From assembly GCA_023957385.1 (NCBI GenBank), contig JAMLGZ010000001.1:1226923-1290922 (forward strand): 64,000 nucleotides of DNA. Reading direction: 5' to 3'. The position numbers and the translations under genes are program-made. This document shows, piece after piece, positions 53,174 to 61,026 of this stretch. The DNA comes from Brumimicrobium sp. (GTDB lineage Bacteria; Bacteroidota; Bacteroidia; Flavobacteriales_D; Crocinitomicaceae). Numbering within the stretch: position 1 is the stretch's first letter; every line of letters begins with the position of its first letter. A model generated the notes under the pieces. The model searched no databases. It had not been told where the DNA came from and worked only from the letters and a program-made list of their open reading frames with translations.

Positions 53174-53434
53174 AATTTTATCACCATTCCCCAATCTCCC
53201 TCATGAAAAGCCAACCCAAAGCGCGTCGGCCAGACAAAAAAGCGGGAAGCAGCGCGCGTGAATGGCAAATGCCCGTAGGGTCGTACGGTAAATACCCGTA
53301 GATACGTACGGTCGTACGTATCTACGGGTATTTGCCAGAGCGGGGAGGCAGCATTTTTTTGTCTTGTCTTTTTGCCTACTTTTTTGACAAGAAAAAAGTA
53401 AGGTGATAAATTAAAATTTTTGTATCTTTCGATT
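53174..53434. repeat. GC-rich boundary block with hairpin
   Basis: Non-coding, clearly more GC-rich than the flanks (53190-53370). It contains two near-direct 23-bp repeats (starting AAATGCCCGTAG at 53263 and AAATACCCGTAG at 53290) and a perfect 20-bp stem with a GGTC loop (53290-53309 with 53314-53333). T-rich then A-rich tracts follow (53354-53398). It separates cassette 1 from cassette 2. The long minus frame across it lacks any recognisable domain. Confidence 0.7.
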
Positions 53435-55147
53435 ATGAAACGCACACTTCAAAACCACATACTCGATACTTTTTCTCCGATAGGAAAGCCCTATCAAAAA
53501 GAGTTTTTGGTGCGAAATATCTATGGAAGTTCCAGAATTGGAGCAACGAAAGAGGCGGTAAATATGCAAAACCCTAGTTTATTACCAAGCTACGGTATTT
53601 TAGGTAATAGAAACTATGAACTTTCAGACCACAGAGGGAACGTGCAAACGGTGATTAATGACATAAAATATCCAATTGAAAGCAATGGAAGCATTACAAG
53701 CTACGAAGTTGGGATAAGTAGTATTTCTGATTATAGCCCATTTGGCGTGGAGCTAGACGGCAGAACGATAGAAAATATTTTCCATTATCCAAATAGTTCA
53801 GTTGATACGTTATTTGTTTCAGATACCTTGTTTATCATAAACAACGACTTTGAAAATCCTACAATAACCACTAACGGCGTATCTACCTTTATTGATGGCT
53901 GGAAAGACTTCTCACAATCTACGATTTCCATTGAAAACACAGGGGGGAACAACCAATTAAAAGTTGTTTCCACTAATGGCACACACGGTATTCATCAAAC
54001 ATTTGCCATAGAAAACGGTGAAACTTATACGTTTGAAGTAGATTTAACAAAGGTTTCCGTACCCTCTGGTGTGGTAAATGTTGTCATCTACCAAGGGCCT
54101 AGCCCGGGTGTTCCATACAGCGTGCATGTGCTATCTTCCAATGGCACAAACACTTTTTCCTATACCGCAAATAGCTCCGATATTTACGTGCAAATACGCC
54201 AAAAAGGAACGTATTTATTAGATAATATCAGGTTGTATAGAGAGTATGAAGATACCGTGATTGTTGGAGGTTATGCAGCGAGTGGAGGATACCGCTATTC
54301 TTTCCAAAATCAAGAAAAACACGATGAAATCCGTGGAAAAGGGAAATATATTAATTATAAGTACCGTGGATATGACCCGAGGGTGGGGAGATTGGATTGG
54401 ATGGTGGATCCGTTGGCGGATAGTTATCCGTGGAATAGCCCGTATGCGTTCAGTGAGAATAGGGTATTGGATGGTGTTGAGTTGGAGGGATTGGAGTTTG
54501 TGCCTTCTAATGATATGAAAAGAATAGATGTTTATATTATAGTATCCAATCATACAGATATAGAAAATGACTTTGAAAATATTTTAAATGAAGTTCAAGG
54601 TGGAGCATCTAGTTTTTTTTCAGATGAAAACACGGCATACAATTTTAAATTTATTAGAATTGAAGAATTAGCTACAAGAGGGGCTGAACTTCCGCTTGAA
54701 GGGGCAATGATTATGATGGACTTAAAAAATGTAAAAACTACAGATGATAATTATAATGGAACAACAAGTTATAAGGGAGGAGAAGCGCCCGTTGGTCAAA
54801 CTATAAATGCAAATTTTAATTTAACTGTTTCAACTAATGGGAATATGCTTGATATAAAAGATATTATTAATGCCTTTATTCATGAAATTGGTCATTTAGG
54901 AGGTTTAAGGCATCCATGGGAAGAAGAAAACGTGGATGATATTAAACAGCCTGATTTTGAGGATATTAGATACAATATGGAAGAAAAGAATAAATTTAGA
55001 AATAACTTTATGAATTCGGGTAAAAACTCTGAGAATAAACTAAAACCTAGTGGAAGTATGACGCCCAAAACCAAAACGGAAGGACAATCAGAAGAAATGA
55101 AAAAGACAATCAAGAAAAATTATGATGAATATAAAAATTCTAAATAA
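53435..55147 (+). CDS. RHS cassette 2: RHS core with metzincin-type zinc protease tip
   Basis: About 570 aa. Residues 1-26 are unrelated to the other cassettes; homology begins sharply at RNIYGSSR. RHS-associated core: YELSDHRGNVQTVI, YSPFG, DGRTIEN, then an inserted beta-rich domain (about 112-280), then GGYRYSFQNQEKHDEI, YRGYDPRVGRLDWMVDPLA and VELEGLE (348-354). The tip (355-570) has HEIGHLGGLRH at 483-493, the metzincin HExxHxxGxxH zinc motif, and FMNSG with Met526 as a possible Met-turn. It lacks the long RHS shell and a signal peptide, so it is a displaced tip, not a complete toxin. Overlaps its partner gene by 26 bp. ATG at 53435 is preferred to a TTG at 53420. Confidence 0.8.
   Translation: MKRTLQNHILDTFSPIGKPYQKEFLVRNIYGSSRIGATKEAVNMQNPSLLPSYGILGNRNYELSDHRGNVQTVINDIKYPIESNGSITSYEVGISSISDYSPFGVELDGRTIENIFHYPNSSVDTLFVSDTLFIINNDFENPTITTNGVSTFIDGWKDFSQSTISIENTGGNNQLKVVSTNGTHGIHQTFAIENGETYTFEVDLTKVSVPSGVVNVVIYQGPSPGVPYSVHVLSSNGTNTFSYTANSSDIYVQIRQKGTYLLDNIRLYREYEDTVIVGGYAASGGYRYSFQNQEKHDEIRGKGKYINYKYRGYDPRVGRLDWMVDPLADSYPWNSPYAFSENRVLDGVELEGLEFVPSNDMKRIDVYIIVSNHTDIENDFENILNEVQGGASSFFSDENTAYNFKFIRIEELATRGAELPLEGAMIMMDLKNVKTTDDNYNGTTSYKGGEAPVGQTINANFNLTVSTNGNMLDIKDIINAFIHEIGHLGGLRHPWEEENVDDIKQPDFEDIRYNMEEKNKFRNNFMNSGKNSENKLKPSGSMTPKTKTEGQSEEMKKTIKKNYDEYKNSK
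53512..54419 (+). repeat. RHS core repeat block, copy in cassette 2
   Basis: Nearly identical in nucleotide sequence to 55834-56742. Similarity starts at GCGAAATATCTATGG and stops right after GGATCCG(T/C)TGGCGG, the RHS core/tip boundary. The 908 vs 909 bp lengths differ by the single T that breaks cassette 3. Confidence 0.85.
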
Positions 55148-55619
55148 AGTTATTATTATTGTTTTATTAGGCTGTATAATTTCATGTAACAATATCAAGA
55201 GAGTTACTTATACTTCAGACTATGAATATGCTGAAGAAACTTATGAAGTCTATTATGGACATATAATTAATGAAGCAACACAGAAAGAAAAAGACGAAGC
55301 TCTAAAGCATATTGGAAAGAATAACGTTGCCTTCTTTATTATGAGTTATGTAGAAGATTCAATTACCATAACTATTAATGATAAAGAATATTTTTCTGAC
55401 AATTTAATAGTATTAGATTCATCTACATTCGGATATCAAAGCTTTAAATATTCACTTAAAAAAGGGAAAAATCCTGTTGTAAAGATTTACTCTCGCAAAA
55501 CTAAAACAAAAATAGAATTTGTTTTGGATACACGCTATCCATCCATTCTATGTATGAATACTAAATACGGTAATAATTGGAGCTTTAGTTATAATTATAA
55601 ATGGATTTACTTATATTAA
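55122..55619 (+). CDS. Lipoprotein, candidate immunity protein of cassette 2
   Basis: Function not recognised. 165 aa; the N-terminus (ILNKVIIIVLLGC) has a lipobox-like LLGC at about residues 15-18 followed by SCNN, so a lipid-anchored protein is likely. It starts inside the last 26 bp of the metzincin-tip gene, and its TAA (55617-55619) is the exact point where cassette 3 homology starts. If it is the immunity protein, envelope location suggests that the protease acts outside the cytoplasm. Confidence 0.65.
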   Translation: MMNIKILNKVIIIVLLGCIISCNNIKRVTYTSDYEYAEETYEVYYGHIINEATQKEKDEALKHIGKNNVAFFIMSYVEDSITITINDKEYFSDNLIVLDSSTFGYQSFKYSLKKGKNPVVKIYSRKTKTKIEFVLDTRYPSILCMNTKYGNNWSFSYNYKWIYLY

Positions 55620-57578
55620 AAGAAATCCGCAGAACTTTTGATAGCGAAAAGAAAAACATTATATTTGAGTATGACGCATTTGGCAATCAAATTGCGAAAC
55701 ACGTTTATAATTCAAATACCTTAATGCTTGAACGCAGTACATATTATTTGTTAGATGCCCAAGGCAATCAGTTGTCAATTTATGAGCATAGCGTAGATAC
55801 GGCGACAAATGCTACCTATTATTATCTTACCGAGCGAAATATCTATGGAAGTTCCAGACTTGGAGCAACGAAAGAGGCAGTAAATATGCAAAACCCTAGT
55901 TTATTACCAAGCTACGGTATTTTAGGTAATAGAAACTACGAACTTTCAGACCACAGAGGAAACGTGCAAACGGTGATTAATGACATCAAATATCCGCTTG
56001 AAAGCAATGGAAACATTACGAGTTACGAAGTTGGTATTTCTCAAATTACCGATTACAGCCCATTTGGTGCGCCACTCGATGGTAGAACCATTGAAAATAT
56101 TTTCCATTATCCAAATAGTTCAGTAGATACGTTATTTGTTTCAGATACTTTATTTGTGATTAACAACGATTTTGAAAACCCAGTAATAACCACTAACGGC
56201 GTATCTACCTTTATTGATGGCTGGAAAGACTTCTCACAATCTACGATTTCTATTGAAAACACAGGGGGGAACAACCAATTAAAAGTTGTTTCCACTAATG
56301 GCACACACGGTATTCATCAAACATTCGCCATAGAAAACGGTGAAACTTATACGTTTGAAGTAGATTTAACAAAGGTTTCCGTACCCTTCTGGTGTGGTAA
56401 ATGTTGTCATCTATCAAGGACCTAGCCCGGGTGTTCCATACAGCGTGCATGTGCTATCTTCCAATGGCACAAACACTTTTTCCTATACCGCAAATAGCTC
56501 CGATATTTACGTACAAATTCGCCAATCCGGAACGTATTTATTAGATAATATCAGGTTGTATAGAGAGTATGAAGATACCGTGATTGTTGGAGGTTATGTG
56601 GCGAGTGGAGGATATCACTATTCTTTCCAAAATCAAGAAAAACACGATGAAATCCGTGGAAAAGGGAAATATATTAACTATAAGTACCGTGGATATGACC
56701 CGAGGGTGGGGAGATTGGATTGGATGGTGGATCCGCTGGCGGCTAAATATCCATATTATTCTCCGTATGCTTTTTCAGGGAATAGAGTTATTGATATGGT
56801 CGAATTAGAAGGTTTAGAGCCTGCAAACAGAGGAAACGCAGGAGTTTACTTTGGGTTAAGGGCAGGAGGTTCAAACCATGAAGATGCGCAGAAAGTAATA
56901 GACAAAATGACTAATGCTGAACGAAATGCTGTTGCACCTCTTACTATAGGAGCGGCAGTTGGAGTAGCTGTTGTAGTGGATATATTCGTTACTAAAGGTT
57001 GGATGTCAAGAACTATGGCCTGGTACATGTTAGGCAACGAGATAAATGCTACCGACCGATACAATGAGGCAAAAGCGAATGGAAACAAAGAAAGCGAAGC
57101 CAAGTACAAGGAACAAATGGAAACATATGGACCAGGTGCTACTATGAGTGCGTTTACCGAAGTAGCACCAGTTGTAGCTTCATCGATTATGAAAGGTGCC
57201 CGAAAAAGTTTGGCTATGAAGTGGATGGGTTCAGAAAGTAAAACAAAATATATTAATTTTAATAAACAAGTATATACAAAAACCTATACTGAGGGTTCTG
57301 TATTATATCAATATAGAGTCCCAGGAAAAAGTGAAGGGAGTTTTTTTGTAACCTCTTTAAGTGTCACTCCAGAAGAAGTTGGTTTGCTTTCTAGCAAATA
57401 TACAGAAGTTTATAAAGTTACAACAACTGCTAAAAAGGTCAATGCACTAGTATCTACACATATAAAAGATGCAAAATACTTTGCAGATGGAGTTACTCCT
57501 GTAAAAGGAGGCGGCAAACAAATATTTTCCAAAGAGATTAATTCAAGCACAGCAAAATTTGAAAAAATAAACCCATAG
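55601..57578 (+). pseudogene. RHS cassette 3: frameshifted RHS core with unrecognised tip
   Basis: Starts inside the cassette 2 partner gene and joins RHS sequence at KEIRRTFDSEK. Core motifs as in cassette 2, plus upstream YDAFGNQIAKHVYN and STYYLLDAQGNQLS. An extra T at 56387-56388 (CCCTTCTGG against CCCTCTGG in cassette 2) breaks the frame inside the inserted beta domain: frame one ends at 56425, frame two resumes near 56394. The tip has a hydrophobic stretch (TIGAAVGVAVVVDIFV) and a beta-rich end (LYQYRVPGKSEGSFFVTS ... ADGVTPVKGGGKQIFS). No catalytic motif recognised. Tip itself appears intact. Confidence 0.75.
55834..56742 (+). repeat. RHS core repeat block, copy in cassette 3
   Basis: Partner of 53512-54419; see that entry. 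Contains the one-base insertion that frameshifts cassette 3. Confidence 0.85.
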
Positions 57579-57581
57579 ATT

Positions 57582-57881
57582 ATGAAACAACAACTTATTG
57601 GCTTAACACAAAATCTGAGAAACAGAGTTGAAGAATATAAAAAAACAAATCAATTCACAGACTATATCTTAAATCGTCAAGATATTCGATGTATTGAAAT
57701 CATGATAAATCTAACTGAACTTGCATTGGAAAATGATTTAAAAATAAAAGAATGTGATTACCATTGGTTTCAGGGATCATATATAATTGACTATAATTTC
57801 AATGGAGAATGGGAAGATATTTCTGATTTGTATTCACAGATAATAGATATTCTTGAAAAAGAAAAGATGATTGTTATTTAA
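57582..57881 (+). CDS. Small cytosolic protein, candidate immunity protein of cassette 3
   Basis: Function not recognised. 99 aa, acidic, helical at the N-terminus (LRNRVEEYKKTNQF, CIEIMINLTELALEND) then a short beta/helix end (YNFNGEWEDISDLYSQII). It has no signal peptide, unlike the other partner genes, and starts 3 bp after the cassette 3 stop. If it is the immunity protein, this tip probably has a cytosolic target. Confidence 0.6.
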   Translation: MKQQLIGLTQNLRNRVEEYKKTNQFTDYILNRQDIRCIEIMINLTELALENDLKIKECDYHWFQGSYIIDYNFNGEWEDISDLYSQIIDILEKEKMIVI

Positions 57882-57918
57882 GAAAATCTATTGCAAGAAT
57901 CCATAAAATCCATCGAGT

Positions 57919-60302
57919 TATAAAAAAGAATACTTAAACGCCTTTACCTATGATGCGATGGGGAATATAGAAAAGCAGATTCGGCACAACCGAGCGGGTG
58001 ATATATTTGACAACTTAGAGTACCATTACCAAAAAGAGAATGGTAAGCTTGTAAGAAACCGTCTGTATAGTGTAAGCGATTACGCTCCAGCAAACGTAAT
58101 GGATGATGATATTAAAGATATGATTGCATTTAATAGCGACCCTATGTTTATTGAAACCGCTAACAACTACGCCTACGATGCCGAAGGTCGTTTAGTGCGC
58201 GATGATCAAGAAGAAATCGACACCATTATCTGGACAGCCACTGGAAAAGTAAAAGAAATCCGCAGAACTTTGGCGAGTTCAAAAAAGAATCTTATTTTTG
58301 ATTATACTTGTCCTGAGCTCGTCGAAGGAATAGTTTTGGCCAAAGAATTGCTAAGCACGTGTACAACAACCAAACAGATATGCTCGAAAAAAGTACATAT
58401 TACATTTTAGATGCCCAAGGCAATCAATTGAGTATGTATGATTATTTGGTAGATACAGCTGAAAACACCGCCAAATACTATTTATCCGAACGGAATATTT
58501 ATGGAAGTTCTCGTTTAGGAACCTTAAAAGATCCTCTAGAGGTATTTTCAGGCGTTCCCCTTCCAAGTTACGGAACAGTCGGCAACAGAAACTATGAGCT
58601 CAATAATCATTTAGGGAATGTGCTTGCTGTAATTAATGACATCAAATATCCGCTTTCTTCGGATAACACGAGTATTGATGCATATGATGTTGGTATCTCC
58701 AATGTATTTGATTATTCCCCATTTGGTGCGCCACTCGATGGTAGAACGATAGAAAACATCTTCCATCAAGGAACAAATTCTGATGTGCAAACGCTCCCAG
58801 ATACGGTAGAGATTTACAAAAACAACTTTGACAATCCACCTGCAACAGGAAGTCCGTATTACAGCACGGAGGTAACCCTCAACAACAATCTTTCGAATAC
58901 TGTTTGGTCAAGTTCAACGGGAGAATTCACCAACTTTAATGGAAAAACAGGAAAGGCAATTGCGATAAGTTCGGCAAGTGCAGATACTTCCTATATTACG
59001 CTTTCTTTTGATGTGGCAAACGGTTATGCGCTTGACATTGCGAGTTACAGTTTTTACCACAGAAGCAGTAATACGGGTTATGCAAACTATATTTTAACTG
59101 TAAATAACATGGAGGCAGGCAGTGGCTCAATTTGGGTCACGAGTGGCTCATCTCTTCATTTTACAGGAGTTGTGGATGTTTCCAATCCGATATCTGGACA
59201 AACTGGAACTGTAAGCGTTGTTTTAAAACTCTATGGGGGAATGCACGGCTATGGCGGCACGTTCCGAATGGATGATTTTACGCTCAATGGCTTTGTGGTG
59301 GAAGAGAATAGTGGAGGCGGAGCTTCTAAGTTTATTGTGAGTGGAGGATATAGGTATGGGTTTAACGGTCAGGAGCGTACAGATGAAATAAGTGGGGCTG
59401 GAAACCACACCACAGCTGAGTTTTGGGAATACGATAGTAGATTAGGAAGAAGATGGAATATAGACCCAGTTGTAAAACCACACGAAAGCCCTTATGCTAC
59501 GTTTGCAAACAACCCTATTTGGTTTATTGACCCGAATGGGGCGGATTCGGCTTTAGCAAATGGAAGTAATACATGGATGTGGAATACAGAAGAAGGGGAT
59601 ACTTATTCAAGTATAAGCAAACGTACAGGGGTTGGAATTGATAATTTACGGGAGTGGAACGGATTTGTAGACACAAAGATTCCAACAGGAACATTATTAC
59701 ATATTTCAGACCCAACTGCAAAGGAACCTAGCACCTCTGCTCCAATGCAAACCCCTTTAGGTTCAATTCAATTACATATACTTGAACCGAATAGCGGAGA
59801 TCGGGGAGCTAGAATGTACGTTGGAATAACGTTTACACCTAATGAAGCCAATAAAGACGAACAATTTGTATGGTTTCAAACAGTAGGGAATAATGACCCA
59901 GCGGAAAACTCTAGGCAACCTAACGCAAACGAAAGAACCTTGTTAAATAGTACTTTTTACACGAATGATAAGGATGCAGGAATGAGGGATGCTAGGGAAT
60001 ACGCAGGGAAACAACTTATACCTAGAAGAACTGTATTCAATCCACCAGCAGGAAGTACTGCATTTTTTGACGGACCTAGTAGAGCTCACATTGATAATGG
60101 AACAATAAAATGGGGGGCACACTTGCAACTGTATAAAAAAGTCGATGATACATATATAAAAGTGGGAACAATTCGATACGGTTTTACTATGCAAAATAAT
60201 GTAATAACTCCGACTTTATTCCGATTTAATCCTAATACAAATAATGATGCAGATACTCAATATCACAATCAACAGTTTAAAGAATGGGATACAACACACT
60301 AA
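57919..60302 (+). pseudogene. RHS cassette 4: RHS core with LysM and unknown tip, broken by 23-bp insertion
   Basis: RHS homology starts abruptly at YKKEYLNAFTYDAMGNIEKQ after non-coding DNA. Further on YAYDAEGRLVRD and IWTATGKVKEIRRTL match cassette 5. A 23-bp insertion at 58307-58329 (absent from cassette 5) shifts the frame: the first part stops at 58410, the rest (from 58359) is open to 60302. Then YSPFGAPLDGRTIEN, a beta-rich insert different from cassettes 2/3, GGYRYGFNGQERTDEI, RRWNIDPVVKPHES and FIDPNGADS. The tip starts with a LysM-like module (GDTYSSISKRTGVGIDNLRE, encoded at 59571-59711) and continues with about 200 residues of unknown type. Confidence 0.75.
58307..58329. repeat. 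23-bp insertion in cassette 4
   Basis: CTTGTCCTGAGCTCGTCGAAGGA-like sequence (start CTTGTCCTGAG, end TCGTCGAAGGA) placed between GATTATA and ATAGTTTTGG, which are adjacent in cassette 5 (61154-61170). The reverse strand reads TCCTTCGACGAGCTCAGGA, like the side loops of the intergenic elements (TCCTTCGTCTGTCGGGG). Confidence 0.75.
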
Positions 60303-60814
60303 TATATAAGAAAACAGTCATTTTATTATTTTTTATATTCTATTTGACTTCAAAAGGATATGCCCAAACATATTTTTATGTTCAACAAGTAGGAAATTAT
60401 ATTTCAGAAAGTGCTGTTATGCCTATCTTTATTGTACAAGATAGTGATTCAAATACTGTCCATAAGGAAGAAACAGGGGTTGAACTTTCAATTAATTCAA
60501 AATGTTTTGATGAGTTGGATAGTTTAATAAATATTTGTGGAGAGAAATTAAAATTCATTACTGATACAGTTTTCAGTAACAACATTTTTACGTGTTGTGA
60601 TAATACCTTTCCCACAGGAAGTTATCAAATATTAAAATATGTGAATGCTGTACCAATAAGTGGCAAGTTAATACAGGGTGCTGATAATATGAAACTCTTT
60701 TTATGTTATTTAGACAATGAAATTGATGTGAATAATAACTGCAAAGGGGTTGTTGCTCATATACGAGGAGATTTAGAACTCAGTTTATATAGAATGATAG
60801 AGTATAAGAAATGA
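60284..60814 (+). CDS. Exported small protein, candidate immunity protein of cassette 4
   Basis: Function not recognised. 176 aa with a signal peptide (KKTVILLFFIFYLTSKGYAQ) and four to five Cys in the mature part, including FTCCDNTF, consistent with an oxidising compartment. It overlaps the end of the cassette 4 tip by 19 bp. Pairing with a LysM-bearing tip fits an action at the cell wall (inference). Confidence 0.62.
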   Translation: MGYNTLIYKKTVILLFFIFYLTSKGYAQTYFYVQQVGNYISESAVMPIFIVQDSDSNTVHKEETGVELSINSKCFDELDSLINICGEKLKFITDTVFSNNIFTCCDNTFPTGSYQILKYVNAVPISGKLIQGADNMKLFLCYLDNEIDVNNNCKGVVAHIRGDLELSLYRMIEYKK

Positions 60815-61026
60815 AAGTAAGATTAAATAAAGGGTTGCGTGTCAGATTAGCAGATAAAAATTAAAAAAACCAAACAATTATGAACAAATCAGACCGCGAA
60901 GCAGCACCGCCGCTACTTCCGAGATAAAAGCGACTAAAAACCTTCGTTACAACGAAGTATGATATATAAAGGGTTGTTTATTAGTTATTTATAAAATAAG
61001 AGTTGTAATTATTTTAAAGTTTAATT
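60815..61026. other. Boundary DNA between cassettes 4 and 5
   Basis: Non-coding 212 bp. It has TCAGATTAGCAGA (60842-60854, repeated at 63536-63548), the 15-bp boundary motif (60910-60924), a CTTCGTT-AC-AACGAAG hairpin (60943-60960 region), and promoter-like TTG (61003-61005) and TAATTTTG (61022-61029), with a 16-bp spacer, at the point where cassette 5 homology begins. Short pieces in two frames (VRLADKN; EAAPPLLPR) look like decayed coding ends. Confidence 0.55.

Noticed and set aside
53263..53333. CRISPR-like direct repeats
   Set aside because: Only two direct units of about 23 bp plus one inverted copy, with no regular spacers and no cas genes.
53149..53445. 98-aa minus frame over the GC-rich boundary block
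   Set aside because: It runs through the 20-bp hairpin and repeats; no recognisable domain, so it is read as a by-product of the repeat.
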